Of a stretch of 64,000 bases of DNA, positions 33,541 through 42,786 are shown piece after piece. The stretch comes from Cordylochernes scorpioides (lineage: Eukaryota; Arthropoda; Arachnida; Pseudoscorpiones; Chernetidae). The notes under the pieces are model-generated. The model did not search any database. It worked only from the letters and a program-made list of their open reading frames with translations, and had not been told where the DNA came from. The stretch spans positions 19,963,791 through 20,027,790 of the forward strand of contig CP092880.1 in NCBI GenBank assembly GCA_030710605.1, read 5' to 3'. Every line of letters begins with the position of its first letter. Positions within the stretch are counted from its first letter, which is position 1. The translations under genes were made by a program, and so were the position numbers.

Positions 33541-33770
33541 GTCGGTGGACCAATGGTTAAAATCCTCGATTCCTGACAGCCATGAACTGGGATTGAATTC
33601 CACATTGGACACTTTGTTTTAATAAGTGAATAAAGTGTCCAAATGTCGATCCTGATTCATGGATGTCGGGAATCGAAAGTTTTAGCCACTCGTATTATAC
33701 AACTTCTCGTATATTGTCAATATCATAAGCTAGGTTGCTCTTTTTGAGTGGCACCTAGTAAAGTTATTTT
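33541..33770 (+). mobile_element. tRNA-derived SINE (family 1), variant with inverted head
   Basis: GTCGGTGGACCAATGGTTAA head and GGGATTGAATTCC B box, followed by an inverted partial head (GATGTCGGGAATCGAAAG) and the tail ATCATAAGCTAGGTTGCTCT, which is closer to the LINE 3' end than to most SINE copies. The inserted inverted segment makes this copy longer than the others. Confidence 0.7.
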
Positions 33771-34110
33771 TTTTATTATTATTTTTTTACAACAAAAAGG
33801 CTTTTATTAGGGCCCATTGCCCTGTATGGATTCGCCATACAACAACAAAACAATACAGCAATTCCTCTCCCTTTCCCCTTGTGCACGCGAGTCTTTGTTG
33901 TGAAAAGGGTTTATTTAGGCATCTGTTCAAAAATTTCCTCACTACCTCTTTTGTGTGAGTAATGTTATTTTGGAACAGGAATATTATCTATGAGGATTTT
34001 ATTGCAATGATAAAAGTTATTGAATGATTCTTTTAGCTCATTAGTGATGAACCCTCTCAGTGGTTTCGCCAAAACCGCTTTTTTGGAACGCATTGCCAAA
34101 AAATTGCTAC
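33771..34110 (-). mobile_element. retroelement 3' end with AATAAA and A-rich tail, plus structured core
   Basis: On the minus strand it runs from a 60-base core (34100-34035: GCGGTTTTGGCGAAACCACT, then GAGGGTTCATCACTAATGAG) to CCCTAATAAAAGCCTTTTTG and a T/A-rich tail at 33775. A similar 3' end is at 40973-41030 and similar cores at 41315 and 41905. Probably LINE or SINE 3' sequences, family unknown. Confidence 0.45.
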
Positions 34111-34291
34111 AAATTTTAACTCTATAAACACACACACACACTATACTTAATAACTACATGTTCATTTAGTCAAAAACTCCCATCTTATCCAAACTGATAG
34201 GGTCCTAGCTATTGATAGATGCGTTTGCATGTTGATTCCAATATTCAAATTATATATACTGGGAATTTGAGTGTCATCTATATGTATTAAA

Positions 34292-34444
34292 TGAAACTTA
34301 TTTTAGCGCCAATTTTTGTTTGTTTTTTTCTTTTTTTTTTTTACGAATAAACCAAGTTCCTTATAGTCAGTCTCATACTGCAATGGAACAAACGTTGTTT
34401 TTATTCGTAAAAATGAAAAAACAACAAAATTCGCGCTAGTTTCA
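34292..34444. repeat. foldback (hairpin) element
   Basis: TGAAACTTATTTTAGCGCCA at the left and its diverged complement ending GCGCTAGTTTCA at the right give a stem of about 50 bp. Confidence 0.6.
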
Positions 34445-34530
34445 ATTATCCTATTCAAATTAGGATTGCATCAATTTCCCCCTCTAAGCATCTTTTAACG
34501 TTGAAATTCCTGAGAATGAAGGATTTAGAT

Positions 34531-34866
34531 TGAAGAAGGAACAAAAGTTAACGGCAACGTGTTTCTAATGCTGTAAATTCGGCAAGTTTTCGGAATTTGA
34601 CGTCCTTCGACAGGCAACACACTTTCCAAGAAACTGAAAGATAATATATTTACATAATTAGAACTTTTCTTAATGAAATAAATGATTATTATACAAAATT
34701 CTTTTCTCTTTATCTATGTAAGCATATTTGTTCTGAGAAAAGGATGACTACCTTTGGATGCAGGGAAAGACGAAAAACTATCTGAAGGACGTGAAAGTCC
34801 GAAAGCTTGCCGAATTTTACAGCATTAATAAAAGAAAACTCGTAGCCGTTAACTTCCTTCTTCAAT
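34531..34866. repeat. foldback element with ~85-bp inverted arms
   Basis: Left arm TTGAAGAAGGAACAAAAGTT to GACGTCCTTCGACAG (34531-34614) is complementary to 34782-34866 with few mismatches. AT-rich centre, no coding. It lies 400 bp upstream of the UBR gene. Confidence 0.7.
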
Positions 34867-35264
34867 ATGATGTCTGGCGATTCCTTCTTTTGTAAAGATT
34901 TAGATAACTCTTTCCTCTTTCTTTACCCTGATGCTATTAGCTCTCTATGTGGTTTAGGATGGGGGGATTTAACCCTCTCTCTCTATCTATCCTGGCTGGA
35001 AACGAGTGAGTGACCTTGGGTGTGGGGGCAGGTTAGGGCGTGCAGTTGGAGAAAGCTGACCGCGCGGAGAGTGCTGCTACCAAGATTGGAGCACCCACAG
35101 CTACTTTAGCCGTGTATACTTAGCAAGGCACAACTCTAAATCTACTTGGATTTTGATTTTTTTTTTTTTACTTTGAAAACAAAGCTTTGATTCTCCCTCT
35201 CTCCTTTTTTTTTTTTCTTTTCCTTCTTCAAGAAAGTCTCAAGTTTTATTCTCCTTTGAAAACA
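34867..35264 (+). promoter_or_regulatory. presumed promoter and 5' UTR of the UBR gene
   Basis: A GC-richer island (about 34970-35110) followed by a pyrimidine-rich leader directly before the start codon. No TATA box at a convincing distance. Position is the only strong argument; transcription start is not determinable from the sequence. Confidence 0.35.
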
Positions 35265-38200
35265 ATGAATTCTGATTCGTTTATTTTTCGAGACATCGTC
35301 ACAGAGTGGATTGAGAAGTTTGACGAACAGAGGCTCCGCTTGGTTGACTTTCAAGAATTTTGGGGCCGCAATGTACCCCGTATCTACAGTCCCACGTTCG
35401 AAGCAGACTGTCTGAACCTGGTTTACGATGAAGCCTTGGGACAGAAGCTACTGTATAACTCCCTGGAGCAGTTCATCTCCAAGTCCGAGGACCCCGCACC
35501 TGTCCTTGAACACCTCAAGGTTCTCGATAACCCACCGACGCTATGCGGCCGCGTCTTAAAAGTGGGAGAGGCGACGTATTACTGTCGGGACTGCGGGATG
35601 GACGCGAACTGTGTTCTCTGCAGCGACTGTTTCAAGAACAGCGCCCACAAGAACCACAAGTACAAGATGAACACCAGTGGCGGGGGCAGGATCTGTGATT
35701 GCGGGGATGAGGGAGCCTGGAAGCAGCTCCCCTTTTGCCAGACTCACCAGGAAGCAAAATTGAAAAGTTTAGAAGATGATGACCCTCTAAACCGTATCCC
35801 CAAAGACTTGGTCGACCGTGTGAAGTTCGTGTTGGAAGCCGTGCTCAACTACTGTAATGAATTGCTCACGATGACCAATTCTCTGACGCTGCCAAAGTAC
35901 CTGCAGGCACCCTCCCCAAGGCCGAATGTGTTTGCCACGGTGATCTATAACGACGAGGTTAACACCTACGAACAAGTCATTTACACGCTCAGCCGAGCCA
36001 TGAATTGCAACCAGAAGTCGGCGCTCGAATATTCCACCATGGTCGACCGAGAAGGTCGCAGCATCGTCTGGTGCTCCACCGAATCTAATTGCAAACAGCT
36101 CGCCGAGGCCATCGAGAAAATTTCTTCCCGCCACGGCAGCCGGCCACTCCGTGTACTCATATACCACGCCGATGTCATAGCCCACCAAAACTTCGCCCTC
36201 CGGCTGCTTTCCTGGGTGCAAAACTTCCTGGGCTACTCAGAGGGCTTCAGGATTATCTTCAAGGATGTGATCATGAAACCAGCCGACTTCCCTCTTCTTG
36301 AAAGCGTCATGCTGGGAGATATGCTCCTTTGGAAGTCGGCGCGCAACCAATGGCATCAGCTCTTCATTGCAAGTATGCATATAGAGAAGAATTGTAAGAA
36401 AACTTTCGCTAAGGTCTTTACGCGCAACTACCCAAGTTTGATGAAGGATTTCATCGCGGACGACCACGAGCACTCAGTCTCTATAATGTCCCTGTCAGTG
36501 CAGGTCTTCACCGTGCCGCTGGCCCTCGTCTTGATCGAGGAGGAAGACGCCCTCTCCATCATAATGCGTACCTTCCTCACCGAGTGCACGCGCTACCTCA
36601 ACACTGCGGGCAAACTCTCCTTCGAAAGAAACCACTACAACTCGTCCTTCAGGCGCGCTCACTATATACTCCGTGATCTCAAATATCTACTGACAGTCAG
36701 GCCCAACGAGTGGAACGACACCATGAGGGACAAATTCTTCAATGGCGTCCAGTCTCTCCTCCAACTTCTGACTATGATGCAGGGCATGGACACCGTGGTT
36801 CGCCAAGTAGGACAACACGTCGAATTCGAAGCCGAGTGGGAAACGGGCGTCGATCTTCAGCTTGAGCTGTTGGCGGCGATTACGCTTGTTTTGGAGTGGT
36901 GCAGCAGCGACTACAAGGTTTTTGAAAGGGTGCTTGCCCTAGCTCTGAGTGAGTTGGAGAAGCTCCAGGAAAAGTTCAAATATGTGACTGCCAAACTCTT
37001 GGGACACTCCGCCTCCTGTATTGACTACGACGTCTCCTCTTTGCCAGTAACTATACACGTGCCCCTCTCCCGGTTCGTGGCAAGTCTCATCCACCTCCGG
37101 AGATTTAACTTTCAAAATACGCCTTCCTCTTCCTTTGAAATTATCCAAAAAGAAGCATCCATCGTGCGTCTCATGGAACTACCTCTAAGGACACTTGTTC
37201 TTGCATCACAATTCCGTGCGGGCATGTGGCATCGCAACGGCTACTCACTTTTGAGCCAAGTGTTCTTTTACCAGAATGTCACACTGCGGGAGCAGATGTT
37301 CGACGTGGACATCCTCATGGTACAGCTCGCAGCGTCGCTCCTGGAGAGCAACACCTTCCTCATCCACCTACTGAGCAAGTACAAGCTGGTGCCGTGGGTG
37401 ATGGAAGACCCGGAGGAGGGCCCCGGCACCAACCTGGTGGCCACGCTGGCCGAAGAGTTCCTCACGCTAATCCTCTACGTCCTCTCGGAACGGTACGTGC
37501 CGGGCGTCGGGAGAGTCATCGACGAAAGGGCAAAGCTTAAAAAGGAAATCATCCAACTCCTCTGCATCGAACCAATGCCCCACAGCCAGCTCTTCACACT
37601 CCTCCCGAAGGATATCCACTACGAAACGGGCATGGATCACGTTATTAATGAAGTAGCCGATTTCAAGCAGGTCAAATTCAAAGGGAGGTACGAGCTGAAG
37701 CCCGAGTTGTACCAGGAGTTCAATCCGTACTTCTACCACTATTCCCGGGAGGAACAGTCCAAGGCGGTGGAGGCCCAGATCAGAAGGAGACGTCAGAATG
37801 GGGAGGAGGAGTGCTGCCCGCCCCCGCTGCTGGTGGAGTTTTCACCCAACTTCGCCCCCCTCGTGCAGATCCTCCAGTGCGACGTGATGCTGCACATCCT
37901 GAACCACACCATCCAAAGAGCACTCAATCCCAACAACAGCTGCTATTATTCCGAAAGCCAATTCGAAAAAGTGATCTACCTAATCGGGATGGCTTTGCAC
38001 GAAGAAACGAGGTATTTTGAAAAAGATAACGCCTCCCCATTTTTCAAGTTTACAGAAAAGACAGGGAAACTCTTTGAAGATCTTGAGAAGTGTTTAACGT
38101 TCCTCAAACTTGAGAATCAGAAAGACCTCCTCAAGTGGGTTCTCAGAAAATACAAAGCTCTCGAAGTTATAAAAGCGAAAAAGGATGACGAGAAAGAAAA

Positions 38201-40535
38201 AGCTGCAGAGGCTATTTCTTCGCTGCAAGAACAAGTTTCAGAACGCGAAAAGTTTCGCAGGAAAAATGCCGCGCTTGCCGCTGCTCGCAGGGAGAGAATC
38301 ATGTCCCGGATGGCAGCCATGCAGAAGAACTTCATGTCAGAGAACGAAGAACTTTTGAAGGCGGTTGTGTCGGAGCAGGTGACCCCGTCCAGCGAAGTGT
38401 CTTCTATGGTGGCCAAGGATGACGACCCAGTGGCCGTGGGCAGCAACCAGCGCGGCAGGGTGTGTGCGAGCAATAGGCAAACGTGTATTCTGTGTCGGGA
38501 AGAACAGGACGTTACGACGTCCGAACATTCCCTGGTCATCGCGGCCTTTGTTCAGCGGTCTACGGTCCTGTCCAAGAACCGCAACCACTCCCTCGAAGCC
38601 ATCCGCAGCTCCGACCCGCTCTTCCTCCACTCCGACCTCTGCTCCGGCCCGCACGTCAGCACCTGCGGCCACGTGATGCACAGTATGTGCTGGCAACACT
38701 TCTTCGATTCTGTCCAGATGAAGGAACAGAGGCGACCCATCCAGGACGGCCGCAACAACAGCTACGACGTGGATAAGAACGAATTTCTTTGTCCCCTGTG
38801 CGAAAGGCTAAGCAACGGCGTGATTCCTCTCACTCCCTCCATAAATAGCATTGCCGATAACTCCATCCCACCTCCCTTCCCCTTCGATGATTACGTTGCG
38901 GTCTTGAAGAAAGTAGTCGATTGTATAGAAAAGGACGATATTATGAAGTACGCAACAGATGAAGATGAGGAAGGGGCTTCGAGCAAACTTCTAAGTTGTA
39001 AAATGCCTAAACTCGAGGACCTTGCGACGGACGCAATCCAATTGAAATGTCTCCAAGACGTCTTCATCCCACCCGGACCCAGTGTAGAGGCCCTACCCTA
39101 CCACGAGACTCTGGTGAAGATTATTGCTCTATTTTCCCATGTTACGTTTTCGGTGGGTCTGAGCATCGAACGGCCCACCCACTTTGACCCAAAGATACCC
39201 TTGATGGCGTGGCAAGCTTGCATCTTTACCATCCTGTCGATGGAGTGGAGCCTCAGGGATCAGCGCAAGCCAGTGTTCGGAGACCTCTCTTCTCGCCAGG
39301 AACATTGCCTCGAGGCGATCATCAAACTCTCAGCTTCCAGCTTGCGTCTCTATGAAAAACTTCTTATCAGAAGCCATGCTTCCCGGCTACTCTGCTACCT
39401 CCTCTCACCTGAAATTTACGAAGCACATAGCTTGAGCTGCCTCGACGTTGACGCCTTTTCAATAGCAGTTTCACTTTCCCTCTTGCTTCCAAGTTTGTTC
39501 GAAAGAGAAGATGATCGAATCAGCAATATTCCCTTGGGCCACTCTCTCGATAGTTGTTCCCTACAGCTGGCTTTTTCTCTCCACTTAGTCCAATTGCTGT
39601 TGACTCTGGAGTGCGAATCCGACATAGAGATGCTTGATGAAGCTTCCACCTTATCTTTAACGGAGAAGGAACAAGAGGAAGAAGCGAGCCTGGAAGCTTT
39701 GTATCACAAAATAACGAACGAATTGAAGACCCAACCCCAGCAATTCTCAAAAGGCTACCTCCGTCAAAGGGTGCGGTCCGGATCGCTGCCATTCCTACGG
39801 TGTTGCGCCATCTACTACCATTTCTTGACCGATGTCGCCCCGCCAGCAAAGATGAAGCAGCTCAGTTCCTCAGATGACGCGGAATTCGACGCCCTCTGCC
39901 ACTACCTCGGTCTTCCGCTCTACCTGCACGAGATCTTCGACTCCCCCAGCCTCCACCAGCTAGCGATGACCTGGATCAAGCACCCATCGCTTGCCAAACG
40001 TCTGCAGGCAGACCAGCCGTCCTCCGAAGTGATCGTACGCCAGCCGCTGGCCGTCAACCAGCTCATCAACCTCCCAGCTGACTACAGCGAACTGATCAAC
40101 CAAGCTTCAAACTTCAGTTGCCCAAAGAACGAAGAGGGCGACTGCCTCTATCCCGCTATGTGTCTGGTATGTGGAGATGTCCTCTGTTCCCAGAGCTACT
40201 GCTGCAAACACGTCCTGCCATCCGGGGGCGGACTTGTTGGAGCGTGCACCCACCATTCGTACGGGTGCGGTGCCGGGGTGGGGTTGTTCCTGCAGGTACG
40301 CGACTGCAAGGTGCTCTTGCTTGCCGGGAAGACCAAGGGATGCTACCTGTCACCGCCCTACGTGGACGAGTACGGAGAGACGGACCAAGGACTCATGCGA
40401 TGCAATCCTCTTCACCTGAGCCTGGAGCACTACCGGACGCTGCATCGTCTCTGGCTGAACCACGAGCTGGCGGAGACCATCGTCCACAAGATGGAACAGT
40501 CAAACGTGTCCTCCACCAACTGGCAGCACGTGTAG
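35265..40535 (+). CDS. UBR1/UBR2-type E3 ubiquitin ligase (N-recognin), intronless
   Basis: The product recognises destabilising N-terminal residues and ubiquitinates the protein for proteasomal breakdown (Arg/N-degron pathway, cytosol and nucleus). Domains in order: UBR box at residues 94-161 (Cys94, 107, 110, 116, 119, 122, His128, His131, Cys144, 146, 158, His161; CDCGDEGAWK) for basic N-termini; ClpS-like N-box at about 219-300 (VIYNDEVNTYEQVIYTLSRA) for bulky hydrophobic N-termini; long helical scaffold; Lys/Arg-rich coiled segment at about 965-1040; RING from Cys1074 to Cys1179; C-terminal cap from Cys1619, ending NWQHV. At 1756 residues it matches human UBR1 and UBR2 in length. I chose ATG 35265 (A at -3) because upstream codons to 35187 lack an ATG and encode a low-complexity leader. 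The frame has no intron or lesion, and its codons are GC-rich in an AT-rich setting. UBR1 versus UBR2 cannot be decided. Confidence 0.96.
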   Translation: MNSDSFIFRDIVTEWIEKFDEQRLRLVDFQEFWGRNVPRIYSPTFEADCLNLVYDEALGQKLLYNSLEQFISKSEDPAPVLEHLKVLDNPPTLCGRVLKVGEATYYCRDCGMDANCVLCSDCFKNSAHKNHKYKMNTSGGGRICDCGDEGAWKQLPFCQTHQEAKLKSLEDDDPLNRIPKDLVDRVKFVLEAVLNYCNELLTMTNSLTLPKYLQAPSPRPNVFATVIYNDEVNTYEQVIYTLSRAMNCNQKSALEYSTMVDREGRSIVWCSTESNCKQLAEAIEKISSRHGSRPLRVLIYHADVIAHQNFALRLLSWVQNFLGYSEGFRIIFKDVIMKPADFPLLESVMLGDMLLWKSARNQWHQLFIASMHIEKNCKKTFAKVFTRNYPSLMKDFIADDHEHSVSIMSLSVQVFTVPLALVLIEEEDALSIIMRTFLTECTRYLNTAGKLSFERNHYNSSFRRAHYILRDLKYLLTVRPNEWNDTMRDKFFNGVQSLLQLLTMMQGMDTVVRQVGQHVEFEAEWETGVDLQLELLAAITLVLEWCSSDYKVFERVLALALSELEKLQEKFKYVTAKLLGHSASCIDYDVSSLPVTIHVPLSRFVASLIHLRRFNFQNTPSSSFEIIQKEASIVRLMELPLRTLVLASQFRAGMWHRNGYSLLSQVFFYQNVTLREQMFDVDILMVQLAASLLESNTFLIHLLSKYKLVPWVMEDPEEGPGTNLVATLAEEFLTLILYVLSERYVPGVGRVIDERAKLKKEIIQLLCIEPMPHSQLFTLLPKDIHYETGMDHVINEVADFKQVKFKGRYELKPELYQEFNPYFYHYSREEQSKAVEAQIRRRRQNGEEECCPPPLLVEFSPNFAPLVQILQCDVMLHILNHTIQRALNPNNSCYYSESQFEKVIYLIGMALHEETRYFEKDNASPFFKFTEKTGKLFEDLEKCLTFLKLENQKDLLKWVLRKYKALEVIKAKKDDEKEKAAEAISSLQEQVSEREKFRRKNAALAAARRERIMSRMAAMQKNFMSENEELLKAVVSEQVTPSSEVSSMVAKDDDPVAVGSNQRGRVCASNRQTCILCREEQDVTTSEHSLVIAAFVQRSTVLSKNRNHSLEAIRSSDPLFLHSDLCSGPHVSTCGHVMHSMCWQHFFDSVQMKEQRRPIQDGRNNSYDVDKNEFLCPLCERLSNGVIPLTPSINSIADNSIPPPFPFDDYVAVLKKVVDCIEKDDIMKYATDEDEEGASSKLLSCKMPKLEDLATDAIQLKCLQDVFIPPGPSVEALPYHETLVKIIALFSHVTFSVGLSIERPTHFDPKIPLMAWQACIFTILSMEWSLRDQRKPVFGDLSSRQEHCLEAIIKLSASSLRLYEKLLIRSHASRLLCYLLSPEIYEAHSLSCLDVDAFSIAVSLSLLLPSLFEREDDRISNIPLGHSLDSCSLQLAFSLHLVQLLLTLECESDIEMLDEASTLSLTEKEQEEEASLEALYHKITNELKTQPQQFSKGYLRQRVRSGSLPFLRCCAIYYHFLTDVAPPAKMKQLSSSDDAEFDALCHYLGLPLYLHEIFDSPSLHQLAMTWIKHPSLAKRLQADQPSSEVIVRQPLAVNQLINLPADYSELINQASNFSCPKNEEGDCLYPAMCLVCGDVLCSQSYCCKHVLPSGGGLVGACTHHSYGCGAGVGLFLQVRDCKVLLLAGKTKGCYLSPPYVDEYGETDQGLMRCNPLHLSLEHYRTLHRLWLNHELAETIVHKMEQSNVSSTNWQHV

Positions 40536-40548
40536 ATTCAGAGTAACT

Positions 40549-40554
40549 AATAAA
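40549..40554 (+). terminator. polyadenylation signal AATAAA of the UBR gene
   Basis: AATAAA begins 13 bases after the stop codon, giving a very short 3' UTR if used. No poly(A) tract follows, so there is no trace of a recent retrocopy tail. Confidence 0.6.
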
Positions 40555-40646
40555 GAGTTTAACTATTAACACCTGTGTCTCTCTATCCTACACCCAATAT
40601 CTGAATTTGAGTCAAAAGACGGTCCAATAAATAGGTTTATACAAGA

Positions 40647-40745
40647 GCGTACCTGGGGATCTGCGTAAGGAAAAAAAAAACAATCTTTATTCCTCAATTG
40701 AGGAAAACAAATTGTTTTTTTTTTTTTTCGCAGATCCAGGTACGC
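40647..40745. repeat. palindromic MITE-like hairpin, 99 bp
   Basis: GCGTACCTGGGGATCTGCG at the left is complementary to CGCAGATCCAGGTACGC at the right. The interior is also symmetrical (poly-A against poly-T around CTCAATTGAG), so the whole element folds into one hairpin. It is just downstream of the UBR gene. Confidence 0.8.
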
Positions 40746-40969
40746 CCTTTTTTTTATGTAAACAATCTCTGGATGTTGTCAGTTGAACCTGAACGAATCA
40801 AACAATAGAGAATGGGAAAAATTGTAGGTTGGATTCTGATTCATTCAAGTTTAGAAGACTTCATAAACCTTTTTATAAATGTTTATTGTCCTTTTGGCGA
40901 CCCACCGTCATCCGTTTAAAAAAAAAAAAAGGTGGAAAGTTTATTAGTGAACTATTGTTCTTTTCCACT

Positions 40970-41240
40970 TTTTTTTTTACAACAAAAACAAAAGATTTTA
41001 TTAGGGACACTCATCCCATACAAGATTCTCCCAGATGGGTAAACATAAATAAACATATCAGTTATCCACAGAAAGTGGAGATCAACATCATTCTTCAAAT
41101 TGAGTCCCTCTTGTGTTACACTTCTTTTGACTACTGTTATCCAGAATTTATGAAAAACCAATGCATTAATTATGCTTTTCACTACTTCTTTGCCAATAAA
41201 ACCTATGTCCATAGTTTACTTAAATACCATTTTTGAGATT
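40970..41240 (-). mobile_element. retroelement 3' UTR with AATAAA and A-run
   Basis: The minus strand ends GGATGAGTGTCCCTAATAAA followed by ATCTTTTG, TTTTTGTTGT and an A-run (40970s). This is the same type of end as 33771-33830. No reverse transcriptase is left. Confidence 0.5.
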
Positions 41241-41309
41241 CCATCCTTCAGTATAATATATAAAAGCAGAATGATCCAATACAGTATTAGAGCTCTAAAA
41301 AGCGGTCTG

Positions 41310-41390
41310 GTAGATTGAATTAACGAAACCGCTGGAAGGGTTCACCACTGATGAGTCAAGCCCTCCCAATATGTTTTCATCGTAGTAAGT
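41310..41390 (+). repeat. structured core repeat, copy 2
   Basis: GCGGTCTGGTAGATTGAATT, then ACGAAACCGCTGGAAGGGTT, CACCACTGATGAG and AAGCCCTCCC. The GCGGT/ACCGC and AGGG/CCCT pairs can form two stems. Related copies are at 34035-34105 (minus) and 41900-41975 (plus). Confidence 0.45.
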
Positions 41391-41478
41391 ACAGTAGAAG
41401 TTTGTATTATGTGTGAAAAGAAATATTCTTAAACTTAATGTTTTCATTTACTATATATTGTTTTAACTTTTTTTAAAG

Positions 41479-41607
41479 ATAAAGGCGACAGTGGATAAAC
41501 GTCAAAGGACAATAAACGTTTACAAAAAGGTTGATGAAAACTTGGATCAAACAATTTCACTTGTCGTGCAGATCCTAGAACCAATGTCACCAAATTTGGA
41601 CAAATTG
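41479..41607 (+). other. candidate internal exon, 43 codons
   Basis: A 129-bp open stretch (ATVDKRQRTINVYKK, then SLVVQILEPMSPNLDKL) is preceded by a pyrimidine tract and AG (41477-41478) and followed by GT (41608-41609). Its length is a multiple of three. No partner exon or family recognised. It could be coincidental. Confidence 0.25.
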
Positions 41608-41899
41608 GTAAAAAAATTTTTTTTCATTTAAGACATTGATAGAGGGTGACTTTTGGCTTTCATGAGATCTTTGAGTGGAAAGTTCCCGAATCTCTTTCAG
41701 TTGCACGATAATGAGATGCCTTTTTCTTAATTTAACCACCTTATTCCAGTACGATTTCACATTTGTACTATTTTTTCATATATAAATTATAACAATTATT
41801 ATATACTGACTCTATATCCATAATTCATCTAAAATACCCATTCAAAAAGTCTAGCATCAGTATCACTATAAAAGGAAGTTCGAAAAATGCAATATAACA

Positions 41900-41975
41900 A
41901 CGGTATGGTAGATTAAACTGGCCAAACCGCTGGGAGGGTTCACCACTAATGAGCCAAGCCCTCTCATTAATTTTT
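41900..41975 (+). repeat. structured core repeat, copy 3
   Basis: ACGGTATGGTAGATTAAACT, then GGCCAAACCGCTGGGAGGGT, TCACCACTAATGAG and CAAGCCCTCTC. About 80 percent like copy 2, with the paired positions largely kept. Confidence 0.45.
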
Positions 41976-42059
41976 TTTCCATTGCAGTAAGAAATTGTTT
42001 ATTTTTAAAATGAATCATACGCGCCTATAATAGTTTCGAATTTTGATACTGACTCTAAA

Positions 42060-42089
42060 TGACCCAGCTTCGCCCGGCTACTCCCCTAG
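42060..42089 (+). mobile_element. Helitron 3' terminus, diverged
   Basis: ACCCAGCTTCGCCCGGCT followed by ACTCCCCTAG and T. The hairpin is degenerate. The preceding GCGCCTATAATAGTTTCG also occurs at 30534 and 30649. Confidence 0.4.
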
Positions 42090-42273
42090 TGAATGTTTGC
42101 CAGGGGAAATTTGCTGTAACAAATATGTTTTATTTATTCTAAGAAATTATATCACTATTAAAATGATATTATTATATCTCTCTTTTATATTTAACCTTAT
42201 ATAATCTTATATGGATATTGTAATAAAGAGTTTCAATCTCTCTCTCTCATTATAGATGTTACGATTATATATA

Positions 42274-42579
42274 GAGTAGAACTACCTCCCTGTAAAGGAC
42301 AACACCTAATTGCTGAGACAAAGTGTCCTTTAGGGAGAGTTGTTCTTCTTCTTCTTTCTCATCTCCACTCATTCATATTAGGGTATCAAGTTGTGACCCT
42401 TGATGGTGTCTGTTTGACAACCATCATAATTGGGTGAAGTAGAATGCGTCTGCCTCTGTCATTAAGAGATGATTAAGAGTTGTCCTTTTACCGGAGAGTT
42501 GCTAAATAGTAGAACTTTGTAATTTTGCAAATGAAAACTGTTCTTTGTAGAGGGATGTCCTCTCATGGAGGTTCTACTG
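42274..42579. mobile_element. pogo/Tigger-like MITE interrupted by another short repeat
   Basis: Left end AGTAGAACTACCTCCCTGTA, right end ATGGAGGTTCTACTG. At about 42345-42480 it contains a foreign ~130-bp segment (ATCTCCACTCATTCATATTA to CTGCCTCTGTCATTAAGA) that also occurs at 44570-44690 next to a LINE tail. Confidence 0.7.
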
Positions 42580-42786
42580 TATGTGTCTTTGCCAAACATT
42601 GGTCTGATGAAGTGCTAACACATGAACAACAGTTTGCTGTTATTCCTAACAAAAGAAGTTCTTGGCAAATTGTTTTATCTACTGCACGTACATCTCTAGG
42701 TTTCTCAAGACCTCTTCAGGAGTTGTAGAGATGACATGTGGTGTCGACAGGCCTTTGATGACGACCGAATATGATGATACGTATGA

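Noticed and set aside
35187-35264. Upstream extension of the UBR frame with a hydrophobic leader that resembles a signal peptide
   Set aside because: There is no ATG in this stretch (it begins with TTG). It is a pyrimidine-rich leader, and family members are cytosolic or nuclear. ATG 35265 gives the usual length and N-terminus.
35556-40353. Numerous overlapping frames inside the UBR gene on both strands
   Set aside because: All are explained by the GC-rich third positions of the UBR coding sequence.
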